From assembly GCF_020379485.1 (NCBI RefSeq), contig NC_063446.1, forward strand, positions 22,780,610-22,844,609: a DNA stretch of 64,000 bases, written 5' to 3'. Below are positions 48,436 through 60,200 of this stretch, piece after piece (the first letter of the stretch is position 1; each line of letters opens with the position of its first letter). The notes beneath the pieces are model-generated. The model did not search any database, was not told where the DNA came from, and was given only the letters and a program-made list of their open reading frames with translations. Origin of the DNA: Brassica napus (Eukaryota > Streptophyta > Magnoliopsida > Brassicales > Brassicaceae). The position numbers and the translations under genes are program-made.

Positions 48436-50147
48436 GAGCAGCATTATCGCTGACTCTTAACCCAACTATTCTCCTAAATCCAATTAAAAAACAATTAAGA
48501 AAAGACAGAAGCCCAAGACTCGCCTCTTGCGTAAGGCCTGGAAGGCCCGCCTCTTAGTGACATGTGTCACCATAACGCGATGTCTTTGTCTTTCTCTCAT
48601 CTCTCTCATCTCTCTTTCTCTCCCGAGAGGATTGATTCGGTTTGATTTCGAAACTTCCACCACCGGAATCGCCGCCGTCTCAGTCGCTTCCCCGCCTCCT
48701 CCGTCCCGACCTTCCTCCCCAACGCCTCCTCCGTCCCGATCAATCTCTGAAGCTCTTGATATCCACTTCTCAGGGGTATGCGTTGAGCTAGAGCACGGAC
48801 TGGTTTGTTCTCTTATTACAAAGCAATAAATATCTTTTGTTAGATCATCTTTGAGTTTTGTAATGATGGTTTCTTATCAAACCTCAAGGTGAATTGTGGA
48901 GCGGACCTTGCTATTTTGTTTGTTTGGTGTGGTAGTTAAATCAATTAACGCATTGTCTGTACCCACTTGGGCTGTTCATGTTTCCAGCATTGTCGAATGG
49001 TTCCTCTCCCTTCTTCCTTGCTTTAATTGATTCTACTCTCATCTTAAAAAAGTTTTGAACTTTTGATCTATAGTGATGCGAGATAGTAGTTTCTGTTGTG
49101 GGTTTCTCGAGTTCTTGATATCTGTTCAGAAAGAAAGGGTTATGAGTCATGGAGAGGTCTCTCATGGGGAATGGTTGACTTTAGAAGAGAGTTTTGTTGA
49201 ATCTAAGAAGCAAATATGTCTTTGTAAGAATATTGATATGCAAATTGTTTGGTATACTTCTGGTTCATATGAGATTAAAGATGTGTTGATTTTGTTTTGA
49301 TAGGCAGAGAGATGTACGTATGGGGAGAGGATTCTAGGATCAAGCTCTGAGTATGTGCAGAGCAATGTAAGATTTATTTTATTGGTGAATTCCACATCTC
49401 TCTTTACATCAATTTTGAAGTTGTTTGTCTTCGTCTTGAAATTTGGAACATATTACTCGTTATTCTTTGATCCTCGATACTATTTCCAAGTGAATGATCA
49501 GTATGTTAGGAACAAACTCAAGGTTGTTCTGTTTCCTTTCCTTCACCGGGTGAGCTTGTCTTCTCTTGCCTCTTTCTGTTTGAGACTTTTTCAGACCAGC
49601 CATTAAGTAAAACTAGTTCGTGTTTTGCTTCAAACGATCAGAGACATTGGACTAGAATCTCTGAACCAGTTGGGGGTAGGCTCTCATACAAGCCTCCCAT
49701 CTATGATATCAATGCGCCAGATTTGTACATTCCCTTTATGGCATTTGGTACGTACGTTGTTCTTGCTGGTCTTTCACTGGGACTTAATGGAAAGTAAGTT
49801 CTTATGACCCTATGCATCTCTCTCAGCGTTTTGAGTCTCAGGGGTTCAGTGATTGATGGACACTGAAGATTTTTAACCTGAATTCATGTAGGTCTTCTTA
49901 TTGGTACTTTGTAGCAGAAGTTCGAACATTATTGACATTGTATGTGGTAAAGATTCATGTTTTATAAACAATTTTCATCTTATGGTATCTTTTTCCCATA
50001 ATATTTTTTTTTTTTTAAAATTCTTAATTAAGAACCTTGCAATGGAGCATAAAAATATTTGAGTTTCTTAATGTTGTCTCTTAACTCACTTTTAATACTT
50101 ATAAATATTAAAAAAAGCTTAAGTGTCTCTTAGGGATAATGATGCTC
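48436..50147 (+). mobile_element. PIF/Harbinger-type element carrying a captured YIF1 fragment
   Basis: The ends GAGCAGCATTATCGCTGA and (complement) GAGCATCATTATCCCTAA are inverted repeats, flanked by TAA on both sides (48433-48435, 50148-50150), the 3-bp duplication of PIF/Harbinger. Between them there is no transposase; instead there are exon-like blocks of a YIF1-family gene (separate entry). The 5' internal part (48540-48840) is CT-rich leader-like sequence with an open frame. This is the layout of a Pack-type, gene-capturing DNA transposon of 1712 bp. Confidence 0.78.
49304..49793 (+). pseudogene. Captured fragment of YIF1-family (Hrf1) membrane trafficking gene
   Basis: Three exon-like blocks with intact splice borders: 49304-49366 (YGERILGSSSEYVQSN, donor GTAAGA), about 49469-49549 ([20 protein letters not shown], donor GTGAGC) and 49642-49793 ([20 protein letters not shown] through [11 protein letters not shown], donor GTAAGT). 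These match my memory of the plant YIF1 family, which works with Yip1 in ER-Golgi transport. The start codon region and the C-terminal membrane segments are absent, so it is a partial copy. Retained introns show copying at the DNA level. Confidence 0.75.
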
Positions 50148-50150
50148 TAA

Positions 50151-51387
50151 GGGACACAAGCTTGGTAGCCAAACAACATGTATTTTGAAATATTTAATCT
50201 ATGTATTTACCGATTAGCACGTTTTAATATTCTTAACTGAATAAAATTGCTCAAACCTCATCATTGTTATATTCTAACTGGTGCTAAATTATCACTAATC
50301 GATTTTACGGCCTCAACGATTAACAGAGATTGCATATAGTTTTTTTAGAACTACATATATTACTGACGTACAAGTTTATCTCACATAACTATGTAGATCA
50401 GATCCACAAGCTTTTGACTTCTTAACAAATCATTTCTACATGATGACTACAAATATACACACTCATTGCTCGTAATAGAATTTTCTATCATAAAGTGAAA
50501 TGGAATAAAAGGAAAACTGTGCCGCCAAAATCCATAAAATACATTAATTTCACCATCTGCTAAATGTCACCTGTTATTTATTTTTTTCCACAGAGACTCC
50601 ATTAGGTCGGTCATACGGAATGGATTTCCGGTGGAACCATTCCGATCGGCTGATCACAATTTACATGAGAATAAATATATCTGCGTGCTCGAGTTTTTTT
50701 CACAGGAGGTCCGTACGGATATTATGGGTTTCCAATAAAACATAATGAAAAAACAACAAAACGATCTCTAAATTTACAAAGACATTGTAACTCCGATCTG
50801 AAATTATATGTATGGTGAGCTGATAAACTTTTCCATAATTCTTTTTCTCTCTGCATTTTTTGGTCAGCTTTCTCCCTGCATTTTAAATTGTGAAATCCCT
50901 ATATAATGTGGGTTTTTTGTGTTAAAAGAAAAAGGTTTTGAAAGTGGATACTGTTAAGAAAAAAGAGAAAATTAAGTGATAAGAAATTAAGAAATTAATG
51001 GGTGAGCGTGGTAAGAGCCGACAAGAAGGACAGGCAGAGCCGTCTATTGCCAACAACTCCCCTCTGATAAAAGCCTGTTCTACTTCTTCTCCAGCTTCCT
51101 TTTTTCTTCAGATTTTAATTTATTTTCATTTCAGTATTTTTTTTTTAATAGTCGGATACATTTTTTTCTGACTAAAGCATACAATATTACCGATCGATTA
51201 TTAATACTATTATTATTGGTTTTACCTGCAATCACTATCCTTCTGTGACTTCGGTTATTTTTTTAATTAAAATGAATAAATAGTAAATGTCATGTTATTA
51301 TTATACACAAATTATGGCCTTCACTTACTAACAAAATGTAATTATAGGGAAAAGAGTTTTAATTTTTTATCAGCAAGCCCTCTCCTC
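50151..51387. other. Intergenic DNA and distal ROXY1 promoter
   Basis: No gene. AT-rich with scattered pyrimidine tracts; should contain ROXY1 upstream regulatory sequence. Confidence 0.55.
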
Positions 51388-51395
51388 TATAAATA
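51388..51395 (+). promoter_or_regulatory. TATA box of ROXY1
   Basis: TATAAATA, 111 bases before the ROXY1 start codon and followed by a CT-rich stretch typical of plant leaders. Predicted transcription start about 51420. Confidence 0.7.
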
Positions 51396-51498
51396 CTCTG
51401 CATGGCTCTCTCACTCTCTTCACCAAAACTTGAGCAGATCTCTTTATTCTCTCTTATTCCTTCTAGCTCGTAATAGGTTTTTTTCAAAAACAAAAAAA

Positions 51499-51903
51499 AT
51501 GCAATACCAGACGGAATCGTGGGGATCATACAACTTAGGGTTTGGCGGCGACGTGGGGCTTGCGGCGGACACAAGCCTGCTTCGGCTAGAGTCTCTGGTG
51601 GCCGAGAGCGCCGTGGTAATATTCAGCGTGAGCACGTGCTGCATGTGCCATGCCGTGAAGGGTCTCTTCAGGGGAATGGGCGTCAGCCCCGCCGTTCACG
51701 AGCTCGACCTGCACCCCTACGGCGGCGACATCCAGCGAGCACTCATTCATCTCCTCGGCTGCTCAGGCGCCTCTTCTCCAGGTGCTCTTCCGGTCGTCTT
51801 CATAGGCGGTAAGCTGGTTGGGGCTATGGACAGAGTCATGGCTTCTCACATCAACGGTTCTCTCGTTCCTCTCCTCAAAGACGCCGGCGCACTCTGGCTC
51901 TGA
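51499..51903 (+). CDS. ROXY1: CC-type glutaredoxin ROXY1
   Basis: Intronless, 134 residues. The redox motif is CCMC at residues 47-50 ([11 protein letters not shown]), the hallmark of land-plant CC-type glutaredoxins. Other family features: [15 protein letters not shown] for glutathione binding, and the C-terminal ALWL motif (131-134) needed for interaction with TGA bZIP factors and TOPLESS. ROXY1 regulates petal initiation and anther development with PERIANTHIA in the nucleus; this is family knowledge. I chose 51499 because [10 protein letters not shown] matches the family N-terminus and lies just after a TATA-led leader; the frame is open upstream to 51292 but that part is not protein-like. 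The order ROXY1-ACR6 matches At3g02000-At3g01990. ROXY2 is the main alternative. Confidence 0.92.
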   Translation: MQYQTESWGSYNLGFGGDVGLAADTSLLRLESLVAESAVVIFSVSTCCMCHAVKGLFRGMGVSPAVHELDLHPYGGDIQRALIHLLGCSGASSPGALPVVFIGGKLVGAMDRVMASHINGSLVPLLKDAGALWL

Positions 51904-52363
51904 AACCTTCCTTCATTGTCTGCTTTCTAATTGCTTTTAAAGTTTTTTTTTTTTTAAGAGAATGGGGAAGATTAGGGAAAAAACCAAAAGCTATAATGAC
52001 AGGCTAGGTTATAATAGTTTGTAATTAGAGAGAGAGAGTTGTGCGTTTGTTTTAAGATCTATATATTCTCTTATCCTAATTACATCTCACTAATCAACTC
52101 CACTAGTTTTATATGTCAATCGTCAGCTCTGTTCCCACCAGTTTCCTCATATGCTATTAACGCAATATAGTGATACATAAACAGGTTCATCATCCTGTTA
52201 TTTGACCACACAATTTTACAAATGGGATTTCTCCACTTTTTGTTTCAGAAGACGGCTACATTTTTGCAACCAGCTTAGCTTATGAGATGATGCCCTACCT
52301 AACCCTAAACCCTGTCTAATTATAGTATATATACAATTAGCACATACTTTATGAGACAACATG
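51904..52363. other. Convergent 3' regions of ROXY1 and ACR6
   Basis: The two genes converge here. ROXY1 3' UTR is on the left, ACR6 3' UTR (minus) on the right. No other feature. Confidence 0.6.
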
Positions 52364-54210
52364 TTACTGGAGAGGCTTACATTTGAAGATGTTGCTAAGC
52401 AAATACCCCATTGTTGTTTCTTGCGAGCCCCTGCTGCTTGTACCAAGAACAGAGCATTCCTTCACCTTCAGCTTGCTTACTCCTATCTCTTTTCTTATTG
52501 ACTCCACGATTTTTGATTCAACAGCGCTTCCTGTAACGTCTGTAACGTAGAACGTGTCTTTAGCCTTACCCTCTCGCGTTGAAATCTCTGCTCTCACAAT
52601 AGTTAAGCTGTTCTCTCGAAATGTTCTAGTTATGTCTGAGAGGAGACCAACTCTGTCTTCTGCTGATAATTCCAGCTCTAAACCCTGAAAAGTTATTATG
52701 TTTCGTATGCATGCATAATCTGTCTTCCAGTATATCATTTAGAAATTTTTTTTAAAAAAAAGAGTATCAAAGTGGATACAGAACAGATAATGTATTCTGA
52801 ACCGTTTCTCTAGTGTGTGTAATTTCCCTAATTGGTTAATAATTACCTCGGAGGTTCTTCTCTCAATGGCTGCTTCAAGACATTGGATAACACGTTCTTG
52901 CTCGGCTTCTGAGTTTATGGGAAGTCCATCTACATGACGGATGTAAAACTCCTGCAGCATCATATTATATATATGGTTAGAAAAAGATCCCAAGAGACAA
53001 AAAAAAAAGTGTTACATTTAAACCCATAAACAAAAAAAAAAACCTGATAAGCCTCTAGTGGTTCTGTGCTGACCATGCCATGGAACACCACATACTGCAT
53101 ATCAGTCAAGGTACAGACTACGTCAAACACAAGCTTTGGTCTATCTTTGGACCTCATGGTAACAACGGTATAATCCTTGTCAATGTTTGTTAGTGTGACA
53201 CAGGGCCTTGATGTCCTTGGTCTTTTGACGACTCCCTCGTAATCCCTGTCATCAAACATGATCTGATGCAAGCGCCTCTCCCTGTGTGTATCAGAACAAG
53301 ATGAAAAGACGGTTTTTGCAGCCCTGGAGCCGCTGTTGGTCCCAACTACATTGCAGAGCAGATGCTTTATGGTGGAAAGGCGGAGTGGGTCCGTAATAGC
53401 TGAATTAGTAGTATTGTCGGTGGCGTGAATAACTGCAGCAGCTCTGGTGTTGTGAGTCCATATCTCAGCGTTGACAACGTTGCAGTGAAGGTCTGTGAGA
53501 ACAGCAGATACTTCAGACAAGAGACCGGGTCTGTCGGTTCCAGCGAGCTCAATGGTGGTGTATTCGTCAGAGGGCATGACACCAACTGAGCTTCTTAAAG
53601 GTGGAATAAACCAGCCAGCGTTGCGCTCTATCCTCTGATTAGAGTTCCAACAAACCGTTTTTACACATACATACACCAAAGAAAAGAAAAGCTCTATGTA
53701 TGTGAGAGTAGAGTAGGTAAGGTAGGTACCATTTGGATAAAGTCAAGGAGTTGAGTGTCAGTGATCTTGTTGCCATCTTGGTGGATGACTTTGAAGACGT
53801 CCATGAACCAACCGCCATCAGAAGAGATGTAAGCTTTCTTGATGACAAGATTCATATCAGTGAGGACTTGGACAACTTCCAAGAGGGTCCCCTGTTTGTT
53901 CACACTATCAACCTGTTTGTAAGATGACAAAACAAACAAACATGTAAAAACAAACAAATAGGAGAGGAAAGTATATATATATATATATCAGATCAAGAGA
54001 GATTGAAAAGAGACCTGAATAACAGTGGCATCATCGCTAGCGTTGTTGTCTATTACAACTCTGTCAGTGACACATGAATATAGTAGATAGGTGTAAGTGT
54101 AAGGCTGAAATATTGTTGAAAGATATGAATGAACAAGTAGAGAGAGCAGGGAGGAAAAACCTGGGGGGATTCATTCTACGGAAGAGCTTGGCATATTCAT
54201 CATCATCCAT
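52364..54210 (-). CDS. ACR6: ACR6, ACT-domain-repeat protein, 6 exons
   Basis: Coding exons on the minus strand: 54210-54161, 54060-54015, 53912-53730, 53634-53044, 52951-52847, 52684-52364. All junctions are GT-AG with consistent phase, giving 431 residues, the usual length of the plant ACR family. Four ACT repeats are visible: about residues 33-95 ([20 protein letters not shown]), one with [19 protein letters not shown], one with [19 protein letters not shown], and a C-terminal one with [22 protein letters not shown] proteins resemble the regulatory half of bacterial GlnD and are thought to sense amino acids; no catalytic domain is present. The stop at 52364-52366 follows a short tail (FKCKPLQ). 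It sits tail to tail with ROXY1, as in Arabidopsis. Confidence 0.92.
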
Positions 54211-54319
54211 ATGATCTCTCCTTGGGAGGGAAGCTTGCGAGAGAGTCCCTTCAAGTCAAGTTAAGAAGACAGAGAGTCAGTGGAAGAAAAGAAAAGAAAA
54301 GAAAAGAGAGGATAAAAGG

Positions 54320-54334
54320 CCCACCCACCCACCC
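54320..54334 (-). promoter_or_regulatory. G-quadruplex-capable tract upstream of ACR6
   Basis: On the coding (minus) strand the sequence is four GGG tracts separated by single T. It is about 110 bases before the ACR6 start codon and downstream of the candidate TATA box, so it is probably in the 5' UTR. It is followed by repeated TTTTC units. Confidence 0.65.
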
Positions 54335-54506
54335 ACAGGCCATTTTACCCACCCTGTTGTGCTGGAATGATGCCCACGCACGTGACACTCAAGATTCCAA
54401 ATGACGTGGGCAGGCCACAGCAGTAACTTGTGAGATTCTGCGGGTTCAAATTCATTCATTCATTCATCCAAAGGGATTATATTCTTCTGTGACTTTACTT
54501 TAAACA

Positions 54507-54517
54507 TATATTTATAG
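54507..54517 (-). promoter_or_regulatory. Candidate TATA box of ACR6
   Basis: CTATAAATATA on the minus strand, about 300 bases before the ACR6 start codon. If used, the 5' UTR is about 260-270 bases. Confidence 0.5.
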
Positions 54518-54534
54518 CATCTTTATCCTTTTTA

Positions 54535-54878
54535 TCCACGTCATGTGGTTGCAAGAGGAGGAGGAGGAGGCAAAACAGAGCAAGGAAGGCATTTTGCGGA
54601 TTACATTCCATCCCACTTGAAAGTTGACATATATCACAATCAACTCTTATAATCTTCTTTCAAAGTGCGTTGGTTGATTAATGGATCTCACTGGGCCTCT
54701 ACTTCTTTTGGGCTTTTCAATTATTATTTTTAATTAAAAAAGAGTAAGAAGGCTGGGGCTTGGCTTATGTGTTGTTGGATCAGAGAAAGTTGAAACCTAA
54801 AAATTGCACTAAAAAAAAAAGTAATTTAGAAAACAATGATTTTATATTAGTCATTTTGATCTGAATAAATATATTATT
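54535..54878. other. Spacer between ACR6 promoter and DUF946 gene
   Basis: Holds the upstream part of ACR6 and the 3' UTR of the DUF946 gene. No separate feature. Confidence 0.5.
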
Positions 54879-56642
54879 TTATTCATCAGCAGACCAAGAC
54901 TTTTTGACTTTGGGACCAGTGGGGCCCATCTCTTGAAGCACTTCGGGAGGAATACTGTGAACGAGGTCACGGAATCTTTTACGCAAAAGTTGAGGCAGTG
55001 TCTTGGCGATACTGTCAAGGGTCTTTTCAACGTCATGTCTAACGATTGGTCCCCATTTCCTAAAATAGTTCAGCCACGGTGGCTCCGTGATTCCTGGTCC
55101 TCCGATCACCTCATAATCAGCACCTGCATCCAAGAACTTGTCACTTCTAGCCATGTCGTTCCTTAAGCCGTTGTTTCCGTCTTGGCCTTGCAAGACAAGT
55201 CCTGGTTTTGAGAACATTGCGTGGCCGTGAAGAGAGGAGTAAACCACGGGCTTGTTTCCACTTTGGAACTCTAGATCGCATGCCTCTACTAGACTTCCTC
55301 CACTATGCTCTGAGAAGTAGACGCGCCACAACTCACCGTTAAAGTTGCTGATCCGCAACGTAACGTGTTCCCAGTCTCCAATATGTTCTCCGATGTCTCC
55401 TAGTGACAAACTCTTGATGAATAAAATCTTGAGTCGGGCATTGCCGTTGAAAGGAGAGAATATCCAGACGACAATGTCAGTGAAAGTGCCTCCAAACATT
55501 GGCTTGATGTGTAGATACGCCTTTATGTTTCCTAAGTCTCCCCTCTTAACCCTTTCCCTTGCCTTCTTATCAGCCGGATAGTCCAGCCAGTATAAGTCAT
55601 CGTCCGAGCCGCCTTGCGGAAGGTTTGAACCGTTGGGTTGTACAGCGACGGGGTTAGATTCGTTGCCTTTCTGGTATAACAAGGCACCGTTGGAGAAAAT
55701 CCAGTCGACAGAGGAAGGAAGAAACTCTTCTTCGGGATGGAAATATATCAAAGGAGAGTAAGCTCGAAACAAAACTCTAGTCTGGTCTTGGCTTGGCATC
55801 ATGCTAGACAAGTCAAATTTTGTATTTCTCAAGCAGGACAAAAATGGACGAGGAAAGTTTTGTTGCTGAAAACTGAATGTCCCTGTGTACACACCTGTCG
55901 CTTCTGTTCCTCTGGTGGCCGGTCTCAAACCATAAAAATTAATCCCTTCCATCCTCCACACCCATGTTGTATCAGCTTCGCTCCTCTGTTCCGTAAGATG
56001 GGATCCAACACAGCTTATAGATTCTTGTCTTAGAGGGGGCTTCAAAGGAGACGTAGTGACAAATAGGCCAACTGCTCCATACCCACTGGGACACAAAGGC
56101 TGCCAAAAATAAGCAGGCCCGTCTTGCTTAACGGCGAGGGAGGTAGTGTTCCCGACTTCGATGTAGTCAAGGGGTGGTCTCAAACTATTCCCGGATAAGT
56201 CTCTTGCAACAAGAACCCAACCAAAAAGCATACGGTTGTTGGGTTGTGCATAGAAACCAAGCGTGAAGAAACCACTAGGAAGATTGATGGGCTGGAAGAT
56301 GCTGACTCCCATGTTATCAGGTCCTCTCTCGAAAGTTCTCCATACTCTCTGCGACGTCGAAGTTGAGATGGAGATTTGGATTACCTCAAGACCTCCCAGA
56401 TCTATTTTTCCTTTCCCAAAGTTTCTCTCACCACCACCTGGAGGGATAACATGCAATGGAGAAGGAAACTTGAATGTTGTCTCCACAGGTAACGTAGATG
56501 GATGCGCAGATCCGGTCACTCTGAGATTCAAATTGGAGTTCACTCGAGTTTCGATGCAAAACACTTGGTTACCAAATAGCCCTACTAGTACAAAAAGAAG
56601 ATAACAGAAGAGTTCAAAGGCTTTTTCATTTGATGATTGCAT
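54879..56642 (-). CDS. DUF946 / VPS62-like protein
   Basis: A single open frame of 587 residues with no needed introns. Residues about 8-30 form a hydrophobic signal peptide or anchor (LFCYLLFVLVGLF). The rest is the plant DUF946 (VPS62) domain: LPVETTFKFPSP, FWQPLCPSGYGAVGLFVT, the Asp/Trp-rich GDIGEHIGDWEHVTLRISNF, HSGGSLVEACDLEF and YSSLHGHAMF are family blocks as I recall them. The annotation VPS62 comes from similarity to a yeast protein; the plant function is not established. The relatives At3g01870/At3g01880 are in the expected syntenic place. Minus-strand start at 56642; no better start is seen. Confidence 0.88.
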   Translation of the reverse strand: MQSSNEKAFELFCYLLFVLVGLFGNQVFCIETRVNSNLNLRVTGSAHPSTLPVETTFKFPSPLHVIPPGGGERNFGKGKIDLGGLEVIQISISTSTSQRVWRTFERGPDNMGVSIFQPINLPSGFFTLGFYAQPNNRMLFGWVLVARDLSGNSLRPPLDYIEVGNTTSLAVKQDGPAYFWQPLCPSGYGAVGLFVTTSPLKPPLRQESISCVGSHLTEQRSEADTTWVWRMEGINFYGLRPATRGTEATGVYTGTFSFQQQNFPRPFLSCLRNTKFDLSSMMPSQDQTRVLFRAYSPLIYFHPEEEFLPSSVDWIFSNGALLYQKGNESNPVAVQPNGSNLPQGGSDDDLYWLDYPADKKARERVKRGDLGNIKAYLHIKPMFGGTFTDIVVWIFSPFNGNARLKILFIKSLSLGDIGEHIGDWEHVTLRISNFNGELWRVYFSEHSGGSLVEACDLEFQSGNKPVVYSSLHGHAMFSKPGLVLQGQDGNNGLRNDMARSDKFLDAGADYEVIGGPGITEPPWLNYFRKWGPIVRHDVEKTLDSIAKTLPQLLRKRFRDLVHSIPPEVLQEMGPTGPKVKKSWSADE

Positions 56643-57236
56643 TCTACTCTCTAATAAAGCTGGAAAACTTTTATCTCTTAAAGATTTTTTTTTTTTTTGA
56701 GAATTATCTCTTGGTGTTTAGGAAAAAAAGTTCCACCTCTCTTCTCCATACAACTACTACTAAAGTTTTATTAATATGGAACATGTATTACGGGCGGATT
56801 ATATGGAGTAAGAAATGTTTATATGTTTCGCTATAATTTATCAATTTATTTCAGGAAACTCTTTTTTTTTTTAAATAACACAACCTTAAGGTTTATTACC
56901 AAGTATAGCATAAAAAATCAAGTTCTTTGTGTCACAAATTTAAAATACTGATTTCATGGGTAAAAAAATTATATATTGAATAGGAAGGGGTTTACATTTT
57001 TTTAGAATCAAGCTTCAGATTCTTTATGACATAATTATATAAAAAAAATCAAGTTTAGTTATTTTTTATATAATTAAGTAAATAGAGAAAGTAACAGAGA
57101 AAATAGTGCGTTGCAAATGTGATAGGAGGCATTATGAGCTGTGAAGAGAACATTGTCCGAGCGTTTGAACAAAAACTAGGGGGACAAATTAAGAAACTAA
57201 ATTGTATAGTGTTTTTTAGGGAGGGAGGTGAGGGGC
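56643..57236. other. Spacer between DUF946 gene and myristoylated-protein gene
   Basis: Includes the promoter of the DUF946 gene (right side on plus) and the 3' UTR of the next gene. AT-rich. No separate feature. Confidence 0.5.
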
Positions 57237-60200
57237 TTAGCGTTGGACGTGAACGGGGGTATGATTCATCATTTTCCGTCGCCGCTCAGTGAAGCTGCTA
57301 CAAGAAACCAAACGCAGAACGCAGCCGCCTTGAGCCGACGATTTCACCCTCTTGAGTTGTTGTCTTTCTGTATCATTATTATTATTGTTAAAAGGAGTCG
57401 CCGGTGCAGAAGATCTGCCCGGTGTTCTTAGCCAGAGACATGCTCTTGCTTTGCCTTCTGCCACGTCATCCTCTCCTTCGTCCTCATCTTGATCCTGCGT
57501 CTCTTTGAAGAGTTCGAGGAGTCTCTTCTTGTTGTCTGTTGGAGACGGCTCTTCGTGTTTTTTCTCATCTGCTTTAGGAGTTTTGTCACAGAATTTGTGA
57601 TGCACCGGTGTTGTTCCTCGCGACGGCGTAAATTCTGCAATGAAACAAGTCAAATGTTCATTCATTATTTATTGAAAAATATATCGATATATGTTACAAA
57701 GTAACTTCTCAATAAAACGTCATACCACCATCAACGCTCATGAAATCATCTTCACAGTCAGAATCAAGCCACCCCCTTGAATCGAAAAAAGTGATCTCCT
57801 CTTCATTTACATTAAGAAACAATCCAAATCATCATTATCTCATATAATAATATGTCACAACTCACAAGGAAGGAAGAAGATAATGGACATTTTTAAACTG
57901 CAAGGTAAAAGAAATTGGAGGTTTTGAGTGAATGCAGTAGCTGTACCCCTAACTAACTTATACGGTTGATATGATTTTTTAACAATACGTTTCAACATCA
58001 TACATTTATTAAACATTGTGATTTTTTAATATATGAAAGTTGCAACTTGAGGTGTGGTCCATATATATCTATACATACCACTAACTGTATATGCCTTAAG
58101 ACATTCTAACCTCTAGCGTACGCTTCACCGTTTGTCCATGTTGTACCTACTACTATTATTTTGTAAATGGATAGATCCCCGTTGCACATTTACCCATGTT
58201 TATGACCATCATCAAACTAACTTTATCAATTTAAAAGCTCATTTTCATCTAAGTAATAGATTCTGACCCGCCCTTTTAGAAATTATCATTAAAGGGCGGG
58301 TATATTTTTTCTTTTTTTTTAGAAATTTAATTATCATGTTTGTGTTTTTTTTTGTAATCTTATTTGTGTTTTTTTTTGTAATCATATTTGTGTATAAATC
58401 TTAATCAAAATATATTTTATAAAATAATAGCAGTTTAATAGTTGATCCGGCATACGCTTGTTTCTTTGGAATCATATGTCCGTATGTCCTTTTTTTGTAA
58501 TCATATTTTTCTATTCTAGGTATTAATACGCGGGTATAATGTTGGTTTGTAATTTTTTGGTTTTTTGTAAAGGGCGGATATAATTTTTTTTTTTATAAAT
58601 TTAACTTTTCATGTTTGTGTTTTTTTTTGTAATCATATTTGTATATAAATCTTAATCAAAATCTATTTTATAAAATAATAGCAATTTAAAAATTGACCCG
58701 GCATACATTCGTTTCTTTGTAATCATATGCCCGTATGCTTTTTTTTATAATCATATTTGTCTATTCTAGATCTTAACCCGCGGGTATAATGTTGGTTTGT
58801 AATTTTTTGTTTTTTTTTCTGTAATTGTTATATGTCAAAGACATTTAATTTATATGTTTATGTATAATATTTTAAAAATTATTAGTAAGAGGTTTTGATA
58901 ATTGTATTGAATGTGATATTCCATAACTATTCATGAAACCAATATCTGAGTGTTGTGGATATAAATTATTGAATATATATTTGTAGATAATTTTTCTTGA
59001 TATTAAATTACAATATTGAAAATAACAGTTATATGAATTCCGAGTTATTAAAGGTTGATAGTTAATTACACATTTAGTGGTTTTTAATTAAGTTTTCAAA
59101 CTATACATTGAAAACAAATCAAATTTGTCTGGTTCAATAAATGTTTTTGAATCATGTTTGATTTTATTTATAAATAAATCTCACCTTTGATACGTATATG
59201 ATTTTTCACATATAGGAAAAGCATATATTTCTGAATTGTTCCATGTTCACAATATTTCTCATTTAGGTACGTAGTTGACAGTTTTTTCAGGGAGTAGTGA
59301 GTCATAATTTGAAATTAAATGCATATATTGTTCCATGTTCACAATATTGTATTTTCACATATAGGTATGTATAATATGAAATTAAAGTAGAAAGTGGTCA
59401 TACAACATTTAAATTAAACGCAGAAAGTTAGTTATTACTAATAGAATAAAAGGAAATATGTTTTTTTAGAGCAAAAAAATGGTAATTATGTCCATTTAAA
59501 CTAAATTATACTACTTTATGTCATATTAGACTAATTTTTTCCAAAATGGCAGTAATGCCCTTAAAATTGTAATTTTTAAAAAAATATATATATTGAGTTC
59601 GACAAGGGGGATCGATCGATCCCACTTTACAAGTTATAGTGGATCGATCGATCCCGATCATTATTCAGAACAAAAAAAACGCGAAATATATACTGATCGA
59701 CCTGGTCCATTTCACTCGATCGGCGAAGGTCGATTTACACAGATCGACCGATCTGTAAGAATAGATCGATCGATCCCGTGCCGAGGAAAGAATCTCAAAT
59801 CAATTTTTTTGGTTTTGTATGATTATATCCGGATTGATTCCCACTTGATTTGAACCGACCAAGCATGATTTCAACTCTTTAAACTCGATTTCTCTGGGAT
59901 GAAAGTGAATATTCTCAAATATTCTCAAATATTTGAATTTCTAAAAATAGGAATTTGAATTTCTAAAAATAGGACACGCCTCTTCAAGAATGTTCCATCG
60001 ACAACAACCAGTAGCACCCCTTTGAATTTGAATTTCTAAAAATAGGATATTTTTCTCTGGGATGAAAGTGAATATTCTCAAATCCATTTGTCGCTTTTTT
60101 TTGTTCCTTTTTTTTTTAAATCGATTTTTTTTAAAAAATAGAAAAGTGAATATTCTCAAATATTTTGTTTCCATATTTTTAGGAACTGATTTCTTATCCG

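Noticed and set aside
48527..48829. 100-residue frame rich in Pro/Ser as a separate gene
   Set aside because: It is the CT-rich leader-like part of the Harbinger-type element; a similar leader exists in the element at 62475. It may be transcribed but is not a supported host gene.
51292..51498. 69-residue N-terminal extension of ROXY1
   Set aside because: It overlaps the TATA box and leader and does not look like protein; the family N-terminus starts at 51499.
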